Translations under genes and position numbers: made by a program
Shown: piece by piece, positions 8,140-17,209 of the stretch
Layout of the letters: every line of letters starts with the position of its first letter
How positions within the stretch are numbered: position 1 is the first letter of the stretch
Assembly (NCBI GenBank): GCA_030536555.1
Contig: JAUNPU010000003.1
Coordinates: forward strand, 124,001 to 188,000
Source of the DNA: Eubacteriales bacterium
GTDB taxonomy: Bacteria; Bacillota; Clostridia; Lachnospirales; Lachnospiraceae
Reading direction: 5' to 3'
Length of the DNA: 64,000 nucleotides
The notes under the pieces: generated by a model
The model's input: only the letters and a program-made list of their open reading frames with translations
Database searches by the model: none
What the model was told of the DNA's origin: nothing

Positions 8140-9906
8140 TTATTTTGCTAAAATATGTTCTGCTACTTCTTTGCCAAATGTAATATTGACATTGGTAGGT
8201 GCCGAGCCGAATAATCCGTCATCTGCGCATTCTCCAACAGCATACAGATTTTCAAAGCTGCTTCCGTCTGCTTTCTGAACCAGACAGTCTTTATCCACCA
8301 CAATACCACCAAGGGTTACCTGCAGACCCGGACGGGTTTCTACAGCATAGAACGGAGCATGGGTAAAATCGATGCTCAGATTGTTGGTTCTGCCAAATTC
8401 TTCATCCACTCCTGTTTCTACAGCTTTCTGATATTTCTCAATGGTATTGGTCAGATTCTCCACCGGAACCCCCATATTCTCAGCCAGTTCTTCAATGGTA
8501 TTTCCTTCGATGAAATAGCCCTTTTCTTTGAAGCCCTGAAGACGCTTGGAATTGTCCATTGCAGACTGGTCAATCAGGACGTACACAGAATCTCCTTCCT
8601 GCTCCATCATCCATTTGGAAAGAGTCGTGTAATCCGGATAGTAATCATTACAGAACCGGAGTCCTTTCTGGTTTACAATAATTCCGCCTTCTGCACGTGC
8701 TGCACTTAAGCTGGAATGAACTCCGTTTTCCGTATGTACAGACGGATTCAAACGAACTGAATCCATATGTCCCAGTACGCCGCCGATTTCTTCTACATAA
8801 CCAAACATCTCTCCGGTAGAACCAGCTGCAGAAGTGGATGGCAGTCCTGCCCAGTCCGATGCATATTTTTTCACTGCCTCATCCCCGGACGCATAGCCGC
8901 CGGTTGCAATCACCACATCATCCGCAAATACGGAATACTCTCCGGCAGCATCCTTGACTCTGACACCGATAATGGCATCGTCTTCCTTCAGGATTCCGAC
9001 TGCCTCAGTCTCCAGACGAAGATCAACAGTTGAAGCATCCAGTGAAGCAGACATGGCTTTTACGATGGTTGCTCCCAGAGAAGATCCATCCTCTGTTGCA
9101 ACCTGATAGTTAGAAAGAGGACGATTGATTTTTGTCCCAAGACTATTCAGCCAGTCAAGACTCTCCTGAGATTTTTCCAAAAGCCGTCTCAGATTTTCTT
9201 CGTTCAGATTCGGACTGGTTTTCATGACAGTTTCTATATACTGGTCAATAGTTACGTCAATTCCGCTTTCTCGCTGGAATGTGGTATCTACTGCTACAAA
9301 GTAAGTGGCAGCAAGGTTTGTAGCCCCGCCTACCATTGCCTGTTTTTCAACCAGGATCACATTCTGACCATTCTGAGCCAGCTCCAGTGCAACCTTCATG
9401 CCGGCACCGCCTGCTCCTACTACAACCGTATCACAGGTCACATCCTCTTTTGCAGTCTGTTCCTTTACAACCTCTTTGTTTTTCCAGACTTCCACATCAA
9501 GTCCTGCATCCTTTAAACACAATGCTGTAGCTTCCAGTATGGCGTTACTTGTATTGGTTGCCCCGGAAACCGCATCAACTGCCAGGCTCTGATGCTCGAC
9601 AATTGCCGCCGGAATTGCTTCAATCGGTTTATCTGACAGTCCTTCTGTCTCCTCATGCTCGATTACCGCTACACGAATCACAGTTCCGTCCTTTACTTCC
9701 ACCTCTACCTTCACATCGCCGTTATTTCCTTTTGCGGAATGTGTGTAGATGCCATCCTGTACACCATCTCCCGCTGCTTCGGAACTGACAGTCGTCTCTG
9801 GTGTTGTCACCGCCTCCGTAACAGCCGTCGTCTCCGCCTTCTGTCCGCATCCGGCAAGGCACACCATGCTCATCATTGCCGCTGCAAATAAAATCTGTTT
9901 TCTCAT
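8140..9906 (-). CDS. Surface FMN/FAD flavoprotein reductase (fumarate reductase-like lipoprotein)
   Basis: A 588-residue exported flavoprotein. The N-terminus is a lipoprotein signal peptide with the lipobox LAGC; then a Thr/Glu-rich linker; then an FMN-binding domain (about residues 50-125) ending in DAVSGAT, the site where ApbE attaches FMN covalently; then an FAD_binding_2 domain starting at VVGAGGAGMKVA. This is the layout of extracytosolic reductases for fumarate, urocanate and related enoates. However the family's HPT, HTMGG and RxGGN substrate motifs read LNPS, QVTLGG and APTNVN here, so fumarate is unlikely. No CXXCH heme motif is present. The ATG at 9906 lies six bases after AGGAGG. 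It follows the permease gene by 13 bases, in one operon with a PatB-like enzyme. Confidence 0.85.
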   Translation of the reverse strand: MRKQILFAAAMMSMVCLAGCGQKAETTAVTEAVTTPETTVSSEAAGDGVQDGIYTHSAKGNNGDVKVEVEVKDGTVIRVAVIEHEETEGLSDKPIEAIPAAIVEHQSLAVDAVSGATNTSNAILEATALCLKDAGLDVEVWKNKEVVKEQTAKEDVTCDTVVVGAGGAGMKVALELAQNGQNVILVEKQAMVGGATNLAATYFVAVDTTFQRESGIDVTIDQYIETVMKTSPNLNEENLRRLLEKSQESLDWLNSLGTKINRPLSNYQVATEDGSSLGATIVKAMSASLDASTVDLRLETEAVGILKEDDAIIGVRVKDAAGEYSVFADDVVIATGGYASGDEAVKKYASDWAGLPSTSAAGSTGEMFGYVEEIGGVLGHMDSVRLNPSVHTENGVHSSLSAARAEGGIIVNQKGLRFCNDYYPDYTTLSKWMMEQEGDSVYVLIDQSAMDNSKRLQGFKEKGYFIEGNTIEELAENMGVPVENLTNTIEKYQKAVETGVDEEFGRTNNLSIDFTHAPFYAVETRPGLQVTLGGIVVDKDCLVQKADGSSFENLYAVGECADDGLFGSAPTNVNITFGKEVAEHILAK

Positions 9907-9919
9907 ATTCATCCTCCTC

Positions 9920-11230
9920 TTATTTTTCTGTAAAGCTTGCCTTTACTTCTACCCTTTTATGAAGCATCATTGCAAATATAACTGCAATGCCAAGGATACA
10001 GCAGTTTCCGCAAATCTGCGCCAGAGATGTCGTCACCAGAAGCATCAGAACCGATATTCCGGCAAGAATGATACCGATGAAGCAAATCACCTTTAATTTC
10101 CCGTCGCTAATATAAAATGCAGACCGTTTCCACAATTCCGGCATTTTCTTTGGCAATGACATTGCAACAAATGCAATCACTCCGCGAACAGAGGTTGTCA
10201 GGATTACCGTGCTGTTTGCAATGGTACTCAAATCCAGTCCTACCAGAATCGGCACGATACTGATCAGATAGATTGCAAGCAGAATCCAATGCGTTGTTCC
10301 AAAACGCTTGTTGGTTACTGCAAGATTCTTTGGCAGCCAGCCATCTTCACTTGCTTTCTTCAACGGGTAAACCAGCATACCGATGTTAAAGTTCAGGGTG
10401 GTAAGCAGGGCAAACATTGCTCCGCCCACTACAAAGAAGGTATACACAGCCTTTGGCATAAAGGATACTGCAGAAACGCTCAATGGCTTATTAGCAACCT
10501 CCTCTACAGGAAGAACACCTGCCGCAATAGTAGCCATAACTGCATAGAGAACTACGATTGCCGCAGTAGAAACAATGATAACAAATGGAATATCTTTCGT
10601 CGGATTCTTTGCCTCAGCACTGAAATTCACCACATACGTTGCACCACCTGCCGCAAACGTCAGATAAATGGATGCAAGAATAAATCCGCTGATTCCGCCG
10701 GTTGCAAATCCCGGCATATCCGTATATCCCGGCTGAATATGTCCGATACCAAATACAATGTAAGAAGCAATTCCAACTGCCAGAATCGCACACATGATAT
10801 TCTGGAGTCTGGCTGCCTGCTTCATTCCTGCAATATGCATCAGCATAAGTACCGTCAATACGACGAAGGAGACCAGCTTTGCATTTGCTCCCGGAAACAG
10901 GGAAAGAAAATATTCACTGAATGATAACGTATACATGGAAAGTGCAAGCGTCATGGCAATCTGTATGTAAATAAATATTCCTGCCAGTTTCTTGTTTCCC
11001 AATACCGCAATCTGCGAATACTGTCCTCCGATAAAGTTTGCAGTACCGCCGATGTAAATCTGAGGAATTGCAGATATTACCGTCAAAACTCCCGCAACAA
11101 GATAGGCAATATTTACGCTACGTCCTGTAAATCCAATGGCAATTCCCGTCATGGTCATAATTCCTACTCCGATGATCTGACCAAGCGCCATGGAAAACAA
11201 ATCTGTTCTTGTAAGTTTCTGTTCATTCAT
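9920..11230 (-). CDS. APC family amino acid permease
   Basis: A 436-residue integral membrane protein with about 12 hydrophobic helices. The first helix contains GQIIGVGIMTMTG, the unwound substrate-binding segment typical of APC-superfamily transporters (GxGI). Ionic partners and substrate cannot be read from sequence, but the neighbours (PatB-like C-S lyase/aminotransferase, flavoprotein) suggest uptake or exchange of an amino acid consumed by this operon. It starts 22 bases after the PatB-like gene stops and ends 13 bases before the flavoprotein start. Confidence 0.88.
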   Translation of the reverse strand: MNEQKLTRTDLFSMALGQIIGVGIMTMTGIAIGFTGRSVNIAYLVAGVLTVISAIPQIYIGGTANFIGGQYSQIAVLGNKKLAGIFIYIQIAMTLALSMYTLSFSEYFLSLFPGANAKLVSFVVLTVLMLMHIAGMKQAARLQNIMCAILAVGIASYIVFGIGHIQPGYTDMPGFATGGISGFILASIYLTFAAGGATYVVNFSAEAKNPTKDIPFVIIVSTAAIVVLYAVMATIAAGVLPVEEVANKPLSVSAVSFMPKAVYTFFVVGGAMFALLTTLNFNIGMLVYPLKKASEDGWLPKNLAVTNKRFGTTHWILLAIYLISIVPILVGLDLSTIANSTVILTTSVRGVIAFVAMSLPKKMPELWKRSAFYISDGKLKVICFIGIILAGISVLMLLVTTSLAQICGNCCILGIAVIFAMMLHKRVEVKASFTEK

Positions 11231-11252
11231 ATGTTTTTATCCCCCTAATAAT

Positions 11253-12461
11253 TTATGATTCCAGAGCTTTCCGGATTCTTCCCAGTGCCTGCTCCAACGT
11301 TTCTCTCTGACATCCGATATTAAGCCGCAGATGATGTTCTCCACCTTCTCCAAACCACGCGCCTGGAACGCAGATAACGCCTGCATCCAGATTTACCCGC
11401 TTTAACAATTCCTCATCACTCATACCATAATCGGTAAAGTCAAGCCAGCAAAGAAAGGTTCCCTCCGGCTTTCTCATTTTTACTTTTGGCATTTCACTGG
11501 CAATGAAATCTGACACCAGTTCTGCATTGGCTTCCAGATAAGAAAGCAATCCGCTTAACCACTGAATTCCTTCCTGGGTATAGCAGGCACGAATGCACTC
11601 CACGCCAAAAGTATTTCTGATATCCAGTGACATAGCAAGCTGCATCTGCTCGAAAGCCTTTTTGATCTCCGGATTCGGAATCAGAGAGAAGCTCATTTTA
11701 AGACCGGGAACATTGAATGTTTTTCCCGGAGCAGACAGATGAATAAAATGCTCTGCGTAGCGCCGATCCAGAGAAAGCAGCGGCGTATGCTGATTATCTC
11801 CGTACACAATATCAGAATGAATCTCATCGGTCACAATCATGACATGATTCTCCAGACAGAGTTCTGCCAGACGGATCAGTTCCTCTCTGGTCCAGACACG
11901 ACCAACCGGATTATGAGGACTGCAGAGAATCAGCATTTTATTCTTTTCATTCTGAACCTGTTTCTCCAAAGTTTCAAAATCCATCTCATAATGTCCGTTC
12001 GTTTCCTTCAGGCAGTTATAAACCGGTGTTCTGCCTGTCCGCTTTACAATGGTGATAAACGGATCATATACAGGTGTCTGGATAATCACACCATCTCCTT
12101 CCTCTGTAAATGCGCGGATAGCAATATTGATTCCACTAACCACAGACGGAAGGGCAGTAATCCACTGAGGCAGAATATCCCACTGGAATCTTGCCTTCTC
12201 CCAGAATATGATTCCACTGTAAAAGTCTTTTCCCGGTGCGCAGTAACCGTATATCTCATGTTCTGCTCTTTTTTTCACTGCATCTACAATTTCCTTCATA
12301 CATCCAAAATCCGTGTCCGCAATCCACATGGGAATCATATCTTCCCGGATCGGCTGAGACAGATAAGACTCGACCCCTTCCCTGCGCCACTTTAAGTCGT
12401 GAGTATTCTGTCTGTTATGTCTGCGGTCAAACTCACTTATGCCCTTCTCCTTGTTTTGCAT
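11253..12461 (-). CDS. PatB/MalY-type PLP-dependent C-S lyase or aminotransferase
   Basis: A 402-residue fold-type I PLP enzyme. It begins with FDRRHNRQNTHDLKW, which matches the FDxxxxRxxTxSxKW signature of MalY/PatB cystathionine beta-lyases, and continues with PMWIADTDF. The PLP-binding region includes SPHNPVGRVW, TDEIHSDIVYG (Asp contacting the pyridine N) and APGKTFNVPGLK (Schiff-base Lys). Family members cleave cystathionine or cysteine to pyruvate, ammonia and a thiol, or act as transaminases. It is the promoter-proximal gene of a MarR-controlled operon; two operators lie in the 160 bases upstream. Confidence 0.88.
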   Translation of the reverse strand: MQNKEKGISEFDRRHNRQNTHDLKWRREGVESYLSQPIREDMIPMWIADTDFGCMKEIVDAVKKRAEHEIYGYCAPGKDFYSGIIFWEKARFQWDILPQWITALPSVVSGINIAIRAFTEEGDGVIIQTPVYDPFITIVKRTGRTPVYNCLKETNGHYEMDFETLEKQVQNEKNKMLILCSPHNPVGRVWTREELIRLAELCLENHVMIVTDEIHSDIVYGDNQHTPLLSLDRRYAEHFIHLSAPGKTFNVPGLKMSFSLIPNPEIKKAFEQMQLAMSLDIRNTFGVECIRACYTQEGIQWLSGLLSYLEANAELVSDFIASEMPKVKMRKPEGTFLCWLDFTDYGMSDEELLKRVNLDAGVICVPGAWFGEGGEHHLRLNIGCQRETLEQALGRIRKALES

Positions 12462-12474
12462 AGTCCCTTCTCCT

Positions 12475-12497
12475 TTGCTTTAGCTGTTAAAGTAATT
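12475..12497. promoter_or_regulatory. MarR-type operator, promoter-distal copy
   Basis: TTGCTTTAGCTGTTAAAGTAATT, split as TTGCTTTAGC and TGTTAAAGTAATT, is repeated exactly 54 bases away. The core CTTTA-N5-TAAAG is an inverted repeat. It sits between the promoter and the start codon at 12461, where a bound regulator could block elongation. Confidence 0.7.
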
Positions 12498-12526
12498 TGA
12501 TAAAAATATGCAGCTAAATCATCCAT

Positions 12527-12551
12527 AATTGCTTTAGCTGTTAAAGTAATT
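12527..12551. promoter_or_regulatory. MarR-type operator overlapping the -10 box
   Basis: The 23-base sequence of the other operator recurs at 12529-12551 with no mismatch. The flanks extend it to a 25-bp inverted repeat of 10-bp arms (one mismatch) around a 5-base centre. It overlaps the TATAAT box, so binding should compete with RNA polymerase. Confidence 0.75.
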
Positions 12552-12577
12552 ATAAATAAGAAAACCTCTTATGTCTA
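12549..12577 (-). promoter_or_regulatory. Sigma-A promoter of the patB-like operon
   Basis: Minus strand: -35 TAGACA (12572-12577), 17-base spacer, -10 TATAAT (12549-12554). It drives the PatB-like gene, permease and flavoprotein. The -35 lies within the hairpin that ends the marR gene. Confidence 0.75.
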
Positions 12578-12603
12578 TGGAAATATTAGACAATTAAGAG
12601 GTT
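12563..12603 (-). terminator. Terminator of the marR-like gene
   Basis: AACCTCTTA (12563-12571) pairs with TAAGAGGTT (12595-12603), and inner TGTCT pairs with AGACA, giving a long stem 21 bases past the stop. Minus-strand sequence after the stem is TTCTTATTTATAAT, a moderate T-tract. Confidence 0.65.
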
Positions 12604-12624
12604 CTATTTTGTACAATATGTACA

Positions 12625-13086
12625 TTATTTGTTGTTTGCCGTCCGAAGAGCCTGCCGAAATAATTCCTCTGCACGAATCAGTCTCTTAATCTCTTCTTCC
12701 GAAAACTCCTGAAAGATTTCACTGAGTGCATTTACACTCTTTTTATCGTACTCCATATGTTCCTGATAAAGCCTGATTCCCGCCTCTGTCAAACTGACCA
12801 TGGTCCTTCTTCGGTCATTCGGGTCCGGACTGCGCAAAACCAACCCTTTTTTCTCCAATTTTGTAGCCATCTGTGATACTGCTCCCAGTGTCACTTCCAG
12901 ACGCTCTGCCAACTCTGAAATAGAAATCGGCTGTTCCGGATCAGCCGCAACCAGGAAATGCACCTCCCTCATATAGAGGTTTGTCCCAGGTGCATACTCC
13001 CGCACGGTATTTAGATAATGTTCATGCAAAATGGCGGTATTATGTTTTTCAGCCAGATACTGCTCCATTAATGTTAATCGATTCAT
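12625..13086 (-). CDS. MarR family transcriptional regulator
   Basis: A 153-residue winged-helix regulator. The DNA-binding region is SISELAERLEVTLGAVSQMATKLEKKGLV (helix-turn-helix, given here as the span near residues 53-82) followed by the wing DPNDRRRTMVSLTEAG, which is highly characteristic of MarR proteins. It lies directly upstream of two identical palindromes and the promoter of the PatB-like operon and is the obvious candidate ligand-responsive repressor of that operon. Its own promoter region shows no palindrome, so autoregulation is not evident. Confidence 0.92.
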   Translation of the reverse strand: MNRLTLMEQYLAEKHNTAILHEHYLNTVREYAPGTNLYMREVHFLVAADPEQPISISELAERLEVTLGAVSQMATKLEKKGLVLRSPDPNDRRRTMVSLTEAGIRLYQEHMEYDKKSVNALSEIFQEFSEEEIKRLIRAEELFRQALRTANNK

Positions 13087-13196
13087 CTTGTTCCTTCCTT
13101 AAGCTGTCTTTCTGCTCTATTTTCCAGAATAACACAATCTTTCGGAAAAAGGAATACAAAAATAGAATAATTAACTCAAATTCGTCTGGTGAAAAT

Positions 13197-13934
13197 TCAA
13201 TATTTCATCTCTTTCGCATGCAGCCATGCCTGCGCAATCCCCGGATAGTTGGTAAATGCCCCGTCGCATCCCCATTCATAAATCTGCTCCAGTGCGCCCA
13301 TATCATTGATGGTCCAGACATTCACTGCGATATCGTATTTCTTACAGTTCTCCACAGTCTCCTGGTCCAGCCCTTTGAATCCGGGATGATAACACTGAAA
13401 ACCATGCTCATGGCAATAATATCCGGCGTTGCCAAGACCCAGCGGCTCCACCAGTGCACCGACCGGAATCTCCGGTGCCAGTTCCCTGGTTTTTACAATG
13501 GACATGTGATTGAAGGATGAGAACAGAATCCGGTCTGTCAGACCGTACTGACGGATCAGGTCCACCGTCTTTTTCTCCAGCTCCTCATAGTAATACACGC
13601 CGGTTTTCAGCTCCACGTTGGTCACAAGGTCTGTATGTTTCACCCACTGACAGTATTCCTCAAAGGTAGGTATCATCTGGAATCCATGCTTTCCACCCCA
13701 GCTGTGTGCCACATTTACCTTCTTAAGTTCTTCGTAGGTGTAGTCTCTTACAAATCCGGTTTTGTCTGACACCCGGTCCAGAGTCTCATCGTGAATCACG
13801 ACCACAACCCCGTCTCTGGTCAGCTGTACATCCAGTTCGATGCCGTAGCAACCGGTCTTCTCCGCTTCCCGGAATGCCAGCATGGTATTCTCCGGGTACA
13901 TTCCGCTATATCCTCTATGTGCAAATACGTTCAT
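13197..13934 (-). CDS. Glycerophosphodiester phosphodiesterase
   Basis: A 245-residue GDPD-family TIM-barrel enzyme that hydrolyses glycerophosphodiesters to glycerol 3-phosphate and an alcohol. Visible catalytic elements are AHRGYSGMYPENT (His, Arg and Glu), ELDVQLTRDG (metal-binding Glu/Asp) and HDETLDRV (second catalytic His). There is no signal peptide, so it acts in the cytosol on imported substrate. It is the last gene of the Ugp-like transporter operon, 17 bases after the binding-protein gene, which supports a role in using deacylated phospholipids as a source of phosphate and glycerol. Confidence 0.93.
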   Translation of the reverse strand: MNVFAHRGYSGMYPENTMLAFREAEKTGCYGIELDVQLTRDGVVVVIHDETLDRVSDKTGFVRDYTYEELKKVNVAHSWGGKHGFQMIPTFEEYCQWVKHTDLVTNVELKTGVYYYEELEKKTVDLIRQYGLTDRILFSSFNHMSIVKTRELAPEIPVGALVEPLGLGNAGYYCHEHGFQCYHPGFKGLDQETVENCKKYDIAVNVWTINDMGALEQIYEWGCDGAFTNYPGIAQAWLHAKEMKY

Positions 13935-13951
13935 TGCCCGTTCCTTTCCGA

Positions 13952-15343
13952 TTACTCGTTCAGCAGGTTGTACTCCTCGATGGATTTGTTGTCCTGCTCT
14001 GCAATCTTTGCAACCGTATCCTCCGGACTTACACCGCCGTTCAGCATGTTCTCAATCTCAGTCTCTGCAATGGTACGGCACTCGGTGAATACGCTTAACA
14101 GTGCGCCAGCGGACTCCGGTTTGGAATCATGCAGCTGATCGATTGCGGTCTGGAACTGAGGATATTTTGCAATGTTCTCTTTGAATACCGGCTCCTCATG
14201 AGCAGCGGTGGTTACCGGGAAGTAGCCGGTCTGAGAGTTCCAGTATGCCTGGCTCTCCGGGGATACCAGGAATTTTACAAATTCCCAGGTAGCTGCCTGC
14301 TTTGCTGCATCTTCATTGTTCAACGCCCACAGAGAACCGCCTCCGATGGACACACCGCCCTGATCTGCATCGGATACCTTCGGGAAGTAAGCGGTGCCAA
14401 CCTCGAACTTGCCGTTTACGTCATTTAAGATCTGCTTCAAGGAAGCCGTGGAGCCCAGTGTGATGGCTGCCTTGCCTGCGCTGAAATCAGCCAGTCCGGC
14501 ATCGCCGCCGCGGCCTACGATGGGAGCATATCCCTTGTCATAGAGAGATTTCCAAGCAGTCAGAGTATTGACACCGGCACCGTTCTGATCGAACTCCACA
14601 GCCGTTGCCACATCCTGACGGCCGTTTCCATTGTTCACGTAATTCAGACCCTGTTTGCAGGTGAACTGCTCGAAGAACCATCCGTAGATGGACAGGGAGA
14701 TGGCCTCTCCTGCTCCGCCCTCTTTCACCAGCTTGTCAGCAACCGCCTCAATCTTCGGCAGGCTGTCCGGAATCTCGGTGATGCCTGCCTTGGCAAACAT
14801 ATCCTTGTTGTAGTACATGATCGGTGTGGAAGAGTTGAACGGCATGGAGTAGAGCTGTCCGTCCACGCTGTAGTATGCAGCGATGTTCGGCTCCACCTGG
14901 CTTACATCCCATCCGTCTGCATCGATCAGCTGCTGCATGGGAACCACCCAGCCGGAGTCGATCATAAACCGGGTACCGATATCATAGATCTGCACCAGAT
15001 CTGCGCCCATGTTGCCGATCTGCGCACTTTTCAGCTTGTTGATTGCATCATCATAGTTTCCCTGATACTGAGCCTCTACGGTAATTCCCTTCTCATTTTC
15101 CTCGTTGAACTTCTTTACCAGATAGTCGATGGCCTCACCATTGACACCGCCCATGGAATGCCAGAAGGTGATGGTCTGTCCCTCACCGCTCTCGGTGAGA
15201 ACGGCCTGGGTGGATGCCTCAGAACCGGCTGCAGTGGTATCTGCACTGCTGTCTGCCGCAGAATTGGTGGTATTGCCGCCGCATGCGGTCAGACCTGCTG
15301 TCATCGTTGCTGCCAGTACGGCAGCCATCATTTTCTTTTTCAT
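13952..15343 (-). CDS. Extracellular solute-binding lipoprotein of an Ugp-like ABC transporter
   Basis: A 463-residue family-1 solute-binding protein. The ATG at 15343 (MKKKMMAAVLAATM) lies seven bases after GGAGG; an ATG at 15370 is too far upstream. A signal peptide ends in the lipobox LTAC, followed by a Ser/Thr/Ala-rich linker. The mature part begins TITFWHSMGG, a pattern shared by UgpB and similar glycerol-phosphate and sugar binders. Linkage to two permeases, a UgpC-type ATPase and a GDPD points to glycerophosphodiesters or glycerol 3-phosphate as ligand, which is inference. Confidence 0.9.
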   Translation of the reverse strand: MKKKMMAAVLAATMTAGLTACGGNTTNSAADSSADTTAAGSEASTQAVLTESGEGQTITFWHSMGGVNGEAIDYLVKKFNEENEKGITVEAQYQGNYDDAINKLKSAQIGNMGADLVQIYDIGTRFMIDSGWVVPMQQLIDADGWDVSQVEPNIAAYYSVDGQLYSMPFNSSTPIMYYNKDMFAKAGITEIPDSLPKIEAVADKLVKEGGAGEAISLSIYGWFFEQFTCKQGLNYVNNGNGRQDVATAVEFDQNGAGVNTLTAWKSLYDKGYAPIVGRGGDAGLADFSAGKAAITLGSTASLKQILNDVNGKFEVGTAYFPKVSDADQGGVSIGGGSLWALNNEDAAKQAATWEFVKFLVSPESQAYWNSQTGYFPVTTAAHEEPVFKENIAKYPQFQTAIDQLHDSKPESAGALLSVFTECRTIAETEIENMLNGGVSPEDTVAKIAEQDNKSIEEYNLLNE

Positions 15344-15406
15344 TGAATTCCTCCGAAATGTGTTTTTCATATTTTTTTGAATCTCAAAACCATGTATCGC
15401 AACAGG

Positions 15407-16318
15407 TCAGCCTTTGACTGCACCTGAGAACATGCCGCGGATCAGCTGCTTCTGTCCGATGATGAAGATGGATATGGACGGCACGATGATCATGACCACG
15501 CCTGCAATCATCAGGGTAATGGACTGGGAGTCCTCGCTGTCCAGCATGCCGATACCGATCTGTACGGTACGGTGTATGCTGGAGCCGGTAACCAGCAGCG
15601 GCCACATGTACATATTCCATGCGTTGATGAAGGTGTACACCGCCATGGCACCGATTGCCGCCTTTGTCAGCGGAATCAGAATCTTGAAAATGAACCGCAG
15701 ATTGGAACATCCGTCGATCTTCGCCGATTCATACAGGGAGATCGGGAAGGACATGTAAAACTGGCGGAACAGGAAGATTCCCATGGCAGATGTCAGGTAG
15801 GGAATAATCAGTACCGGATAAGTATCCAGCCATCCCAGCTTGCTGACGGTCAGGTAATTGGAGATGATGGTTGCCTCTCCCGGAATCATCATCGTAGCCA
15901 TGACAATCATAAACAGGATATTTTTCCCCTTGTACTCCAGGAAGGAGAAGGAAAATGCCGCCAGAGAGCAGGATATGATCTGACCGACGGTGATGCATCC
16001 TGCCACCAGGAAGGAGTTGCCTACAAATCTCGCCAGCGGCACCTTCACCAGAGCCTGCTTGAAATTCTCCAGAGTCGGATGGGACGGAAGCAGATTCAAA
16101 TCCGTGGTAAACAGTTCATTTGACGGCATAAATGCAATGCTGACCGCATATAACAGCGGCAGCAGAATGATGCCTGCCACAATCAGATTCAGGGTAACCA
16201 GCGTCACCTTCCGGACACGGCGGCGCATTTTTGCCCGCTCTCCCGCCTCACGCTGCAATTCCAGCACTTTCGCATGGTCTCTTCCGTCTGTTCTTGTTAA
16301 TATTACCTGCTGTTCCAT
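15407..16318 (-). CDS. ABC transporter permease, UgpE-like
   Basis: A 303-residue MalG/UgpE-type inner membrane permease with six predicted helices. The conserved cytoplasmic EAA loop reads ESAKIDGCSNLRFIFKILIPLTKAA, quoted as its ends ESAKIDGCS and ILIPLTKAA. A basic 35-residue N-terminal extension precedes the first helix. Its start overlaps the last base of the other permease gene, so the two are translationally coupled. Confidence 0.93.
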   Translation of the reverse strand: MEQQVILTRTDGRDHAKVLELQREAGERAKMRRRVRKVTLVTLNLIVAGIILLPLLYAVSIAFMPSNELFTTDLNLLPSHPTLENFKQALVKVPLARFVGNSFLVAGCITVGQIISCSLAAFSFSFLEYKGKNILFMIVMATMMIPGEATIISNYLTVSKLGWLDTYPVLIIPYLTSAMGIFLFRQFYMSFPISLYESAKIDGCSNLRFIFKILIPLTKAAIGAMAVYTFINAWNMYMWPLLVTGSSIHRTVQIGIGMLDSEDSQSITLMIAGVVMIIVPSISIFIIGQKQLIRGMFSGAVKG

Positions 16319-17187
16319 TAGTAGCTGACTCCTTTCTTCTCCGCCTTGAACATAAGCAATGTCAGAACCAGAATAATCAGAAACAGGATGACCGATTCTG
16401 CTGCTGCACTTCCGAAGCGATAATTAAAAAATGCATCCCGGTAGATGGAGTACACGATTAAGTTGGTGGACTCTCCCGGACCGCCCTTGGTAAGGATTTT
16501 TACCTGGCCAAAGGACTGGAATGCCTGGATGATGTTGACCACCAGGGTGTAGAACATGATCGGACTTAAGCCCGGAAGTGTCAGGCGGAAGAATTTCTGT
16601 ACCGCATTTGCACCGTCTACGGAAGCCCGCTCATAGATGGATTCGTCAATATTGCTCAGTCCTGCGGAAAAATACAGGAAGTTGATGCCGCTGTTCAGCC
16701 AGGCGGTCAGGATTGCCACACACACCAGAGCATATTTCGGATCGTTGATCCAGTTGATGTTCAGATGCAGCAGCTTGTTGACAATACCGATGGACGGATG
16801 CAGCATGATTTTAAAAATCAGGGCTGCGGAGCTGGATGCAATCGCCATGGGCAGTGCATATGCCGTACTGAAGATCCGGATACCGGGAAATGCCCGGTTG
16901 CAGAGAACAGCGCCCAGAAGTCCCAGCATCATCCCACCTGCTACCACGATTACCACAAAAATCGCCGTTACGATCAGACTGTTCCGGAAGGAGGCTGAGG
17001 TCAGCAGATCGATGTAATTGCCCATCCCTACGAACAGCTTTGCCTCGCCCATCTTGTTGGTCTTATAAAGACTCAGATATATGGTTTTCACAAAGGGGTA
17101 AAACAGGAATACTGCAAATACCAGCATGGCCGGCAGCACATAACAGTAAGCGCCCAGTGAAAATCCTTTCTTTTTCTTCGTGTTCAT
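16318..17187 (-). CDS. ABC transporter permease, UgpA-like
   Basis: A 289-residue MalF/UgpA-type permease with six predicted helices. The EAA loop contains ERASVDGANAVQKFFRLTLP. The start at ATG 17187 (MNTKKKKGFSLG) is preferred over the one at 17247 because the latter lies inside the ATPase gene and would add 20 hydrophilic residues; AGGAGATAGAAG lies upstream. It forms the channel with the UgpE-like subunit. Confidence 0.92.
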   Translation of the reverse strand: MNTKKKKGFSLGAYCYVLPAMLVFAVFLFYPFVKTIYLSLYKTNKMGEAKLFVGMGNYIDLLTSASFRNSLIVTAIFVVIVVAGGMMLGLLGAVLCNRAFPGIRIFSTAYALPMAIASSSAALIFKIMLHPSIGIVNKLLHLNINWINDPKYALVCVAILTAWLNSGINFLYFSAGLSNIDESIYERASVDGANAVQKFFRLTLPGLSPIMFYTLVVNIIQAFQSFGQVKILTKGGPGESTNLIVYSIYRDAFFNYRFGSAAAESVILFLIILVLTLLMFKAEKKGVSY

Positions 17188-17209
17188 TACTTCTTCTATC
17201 TCCTGTTTT

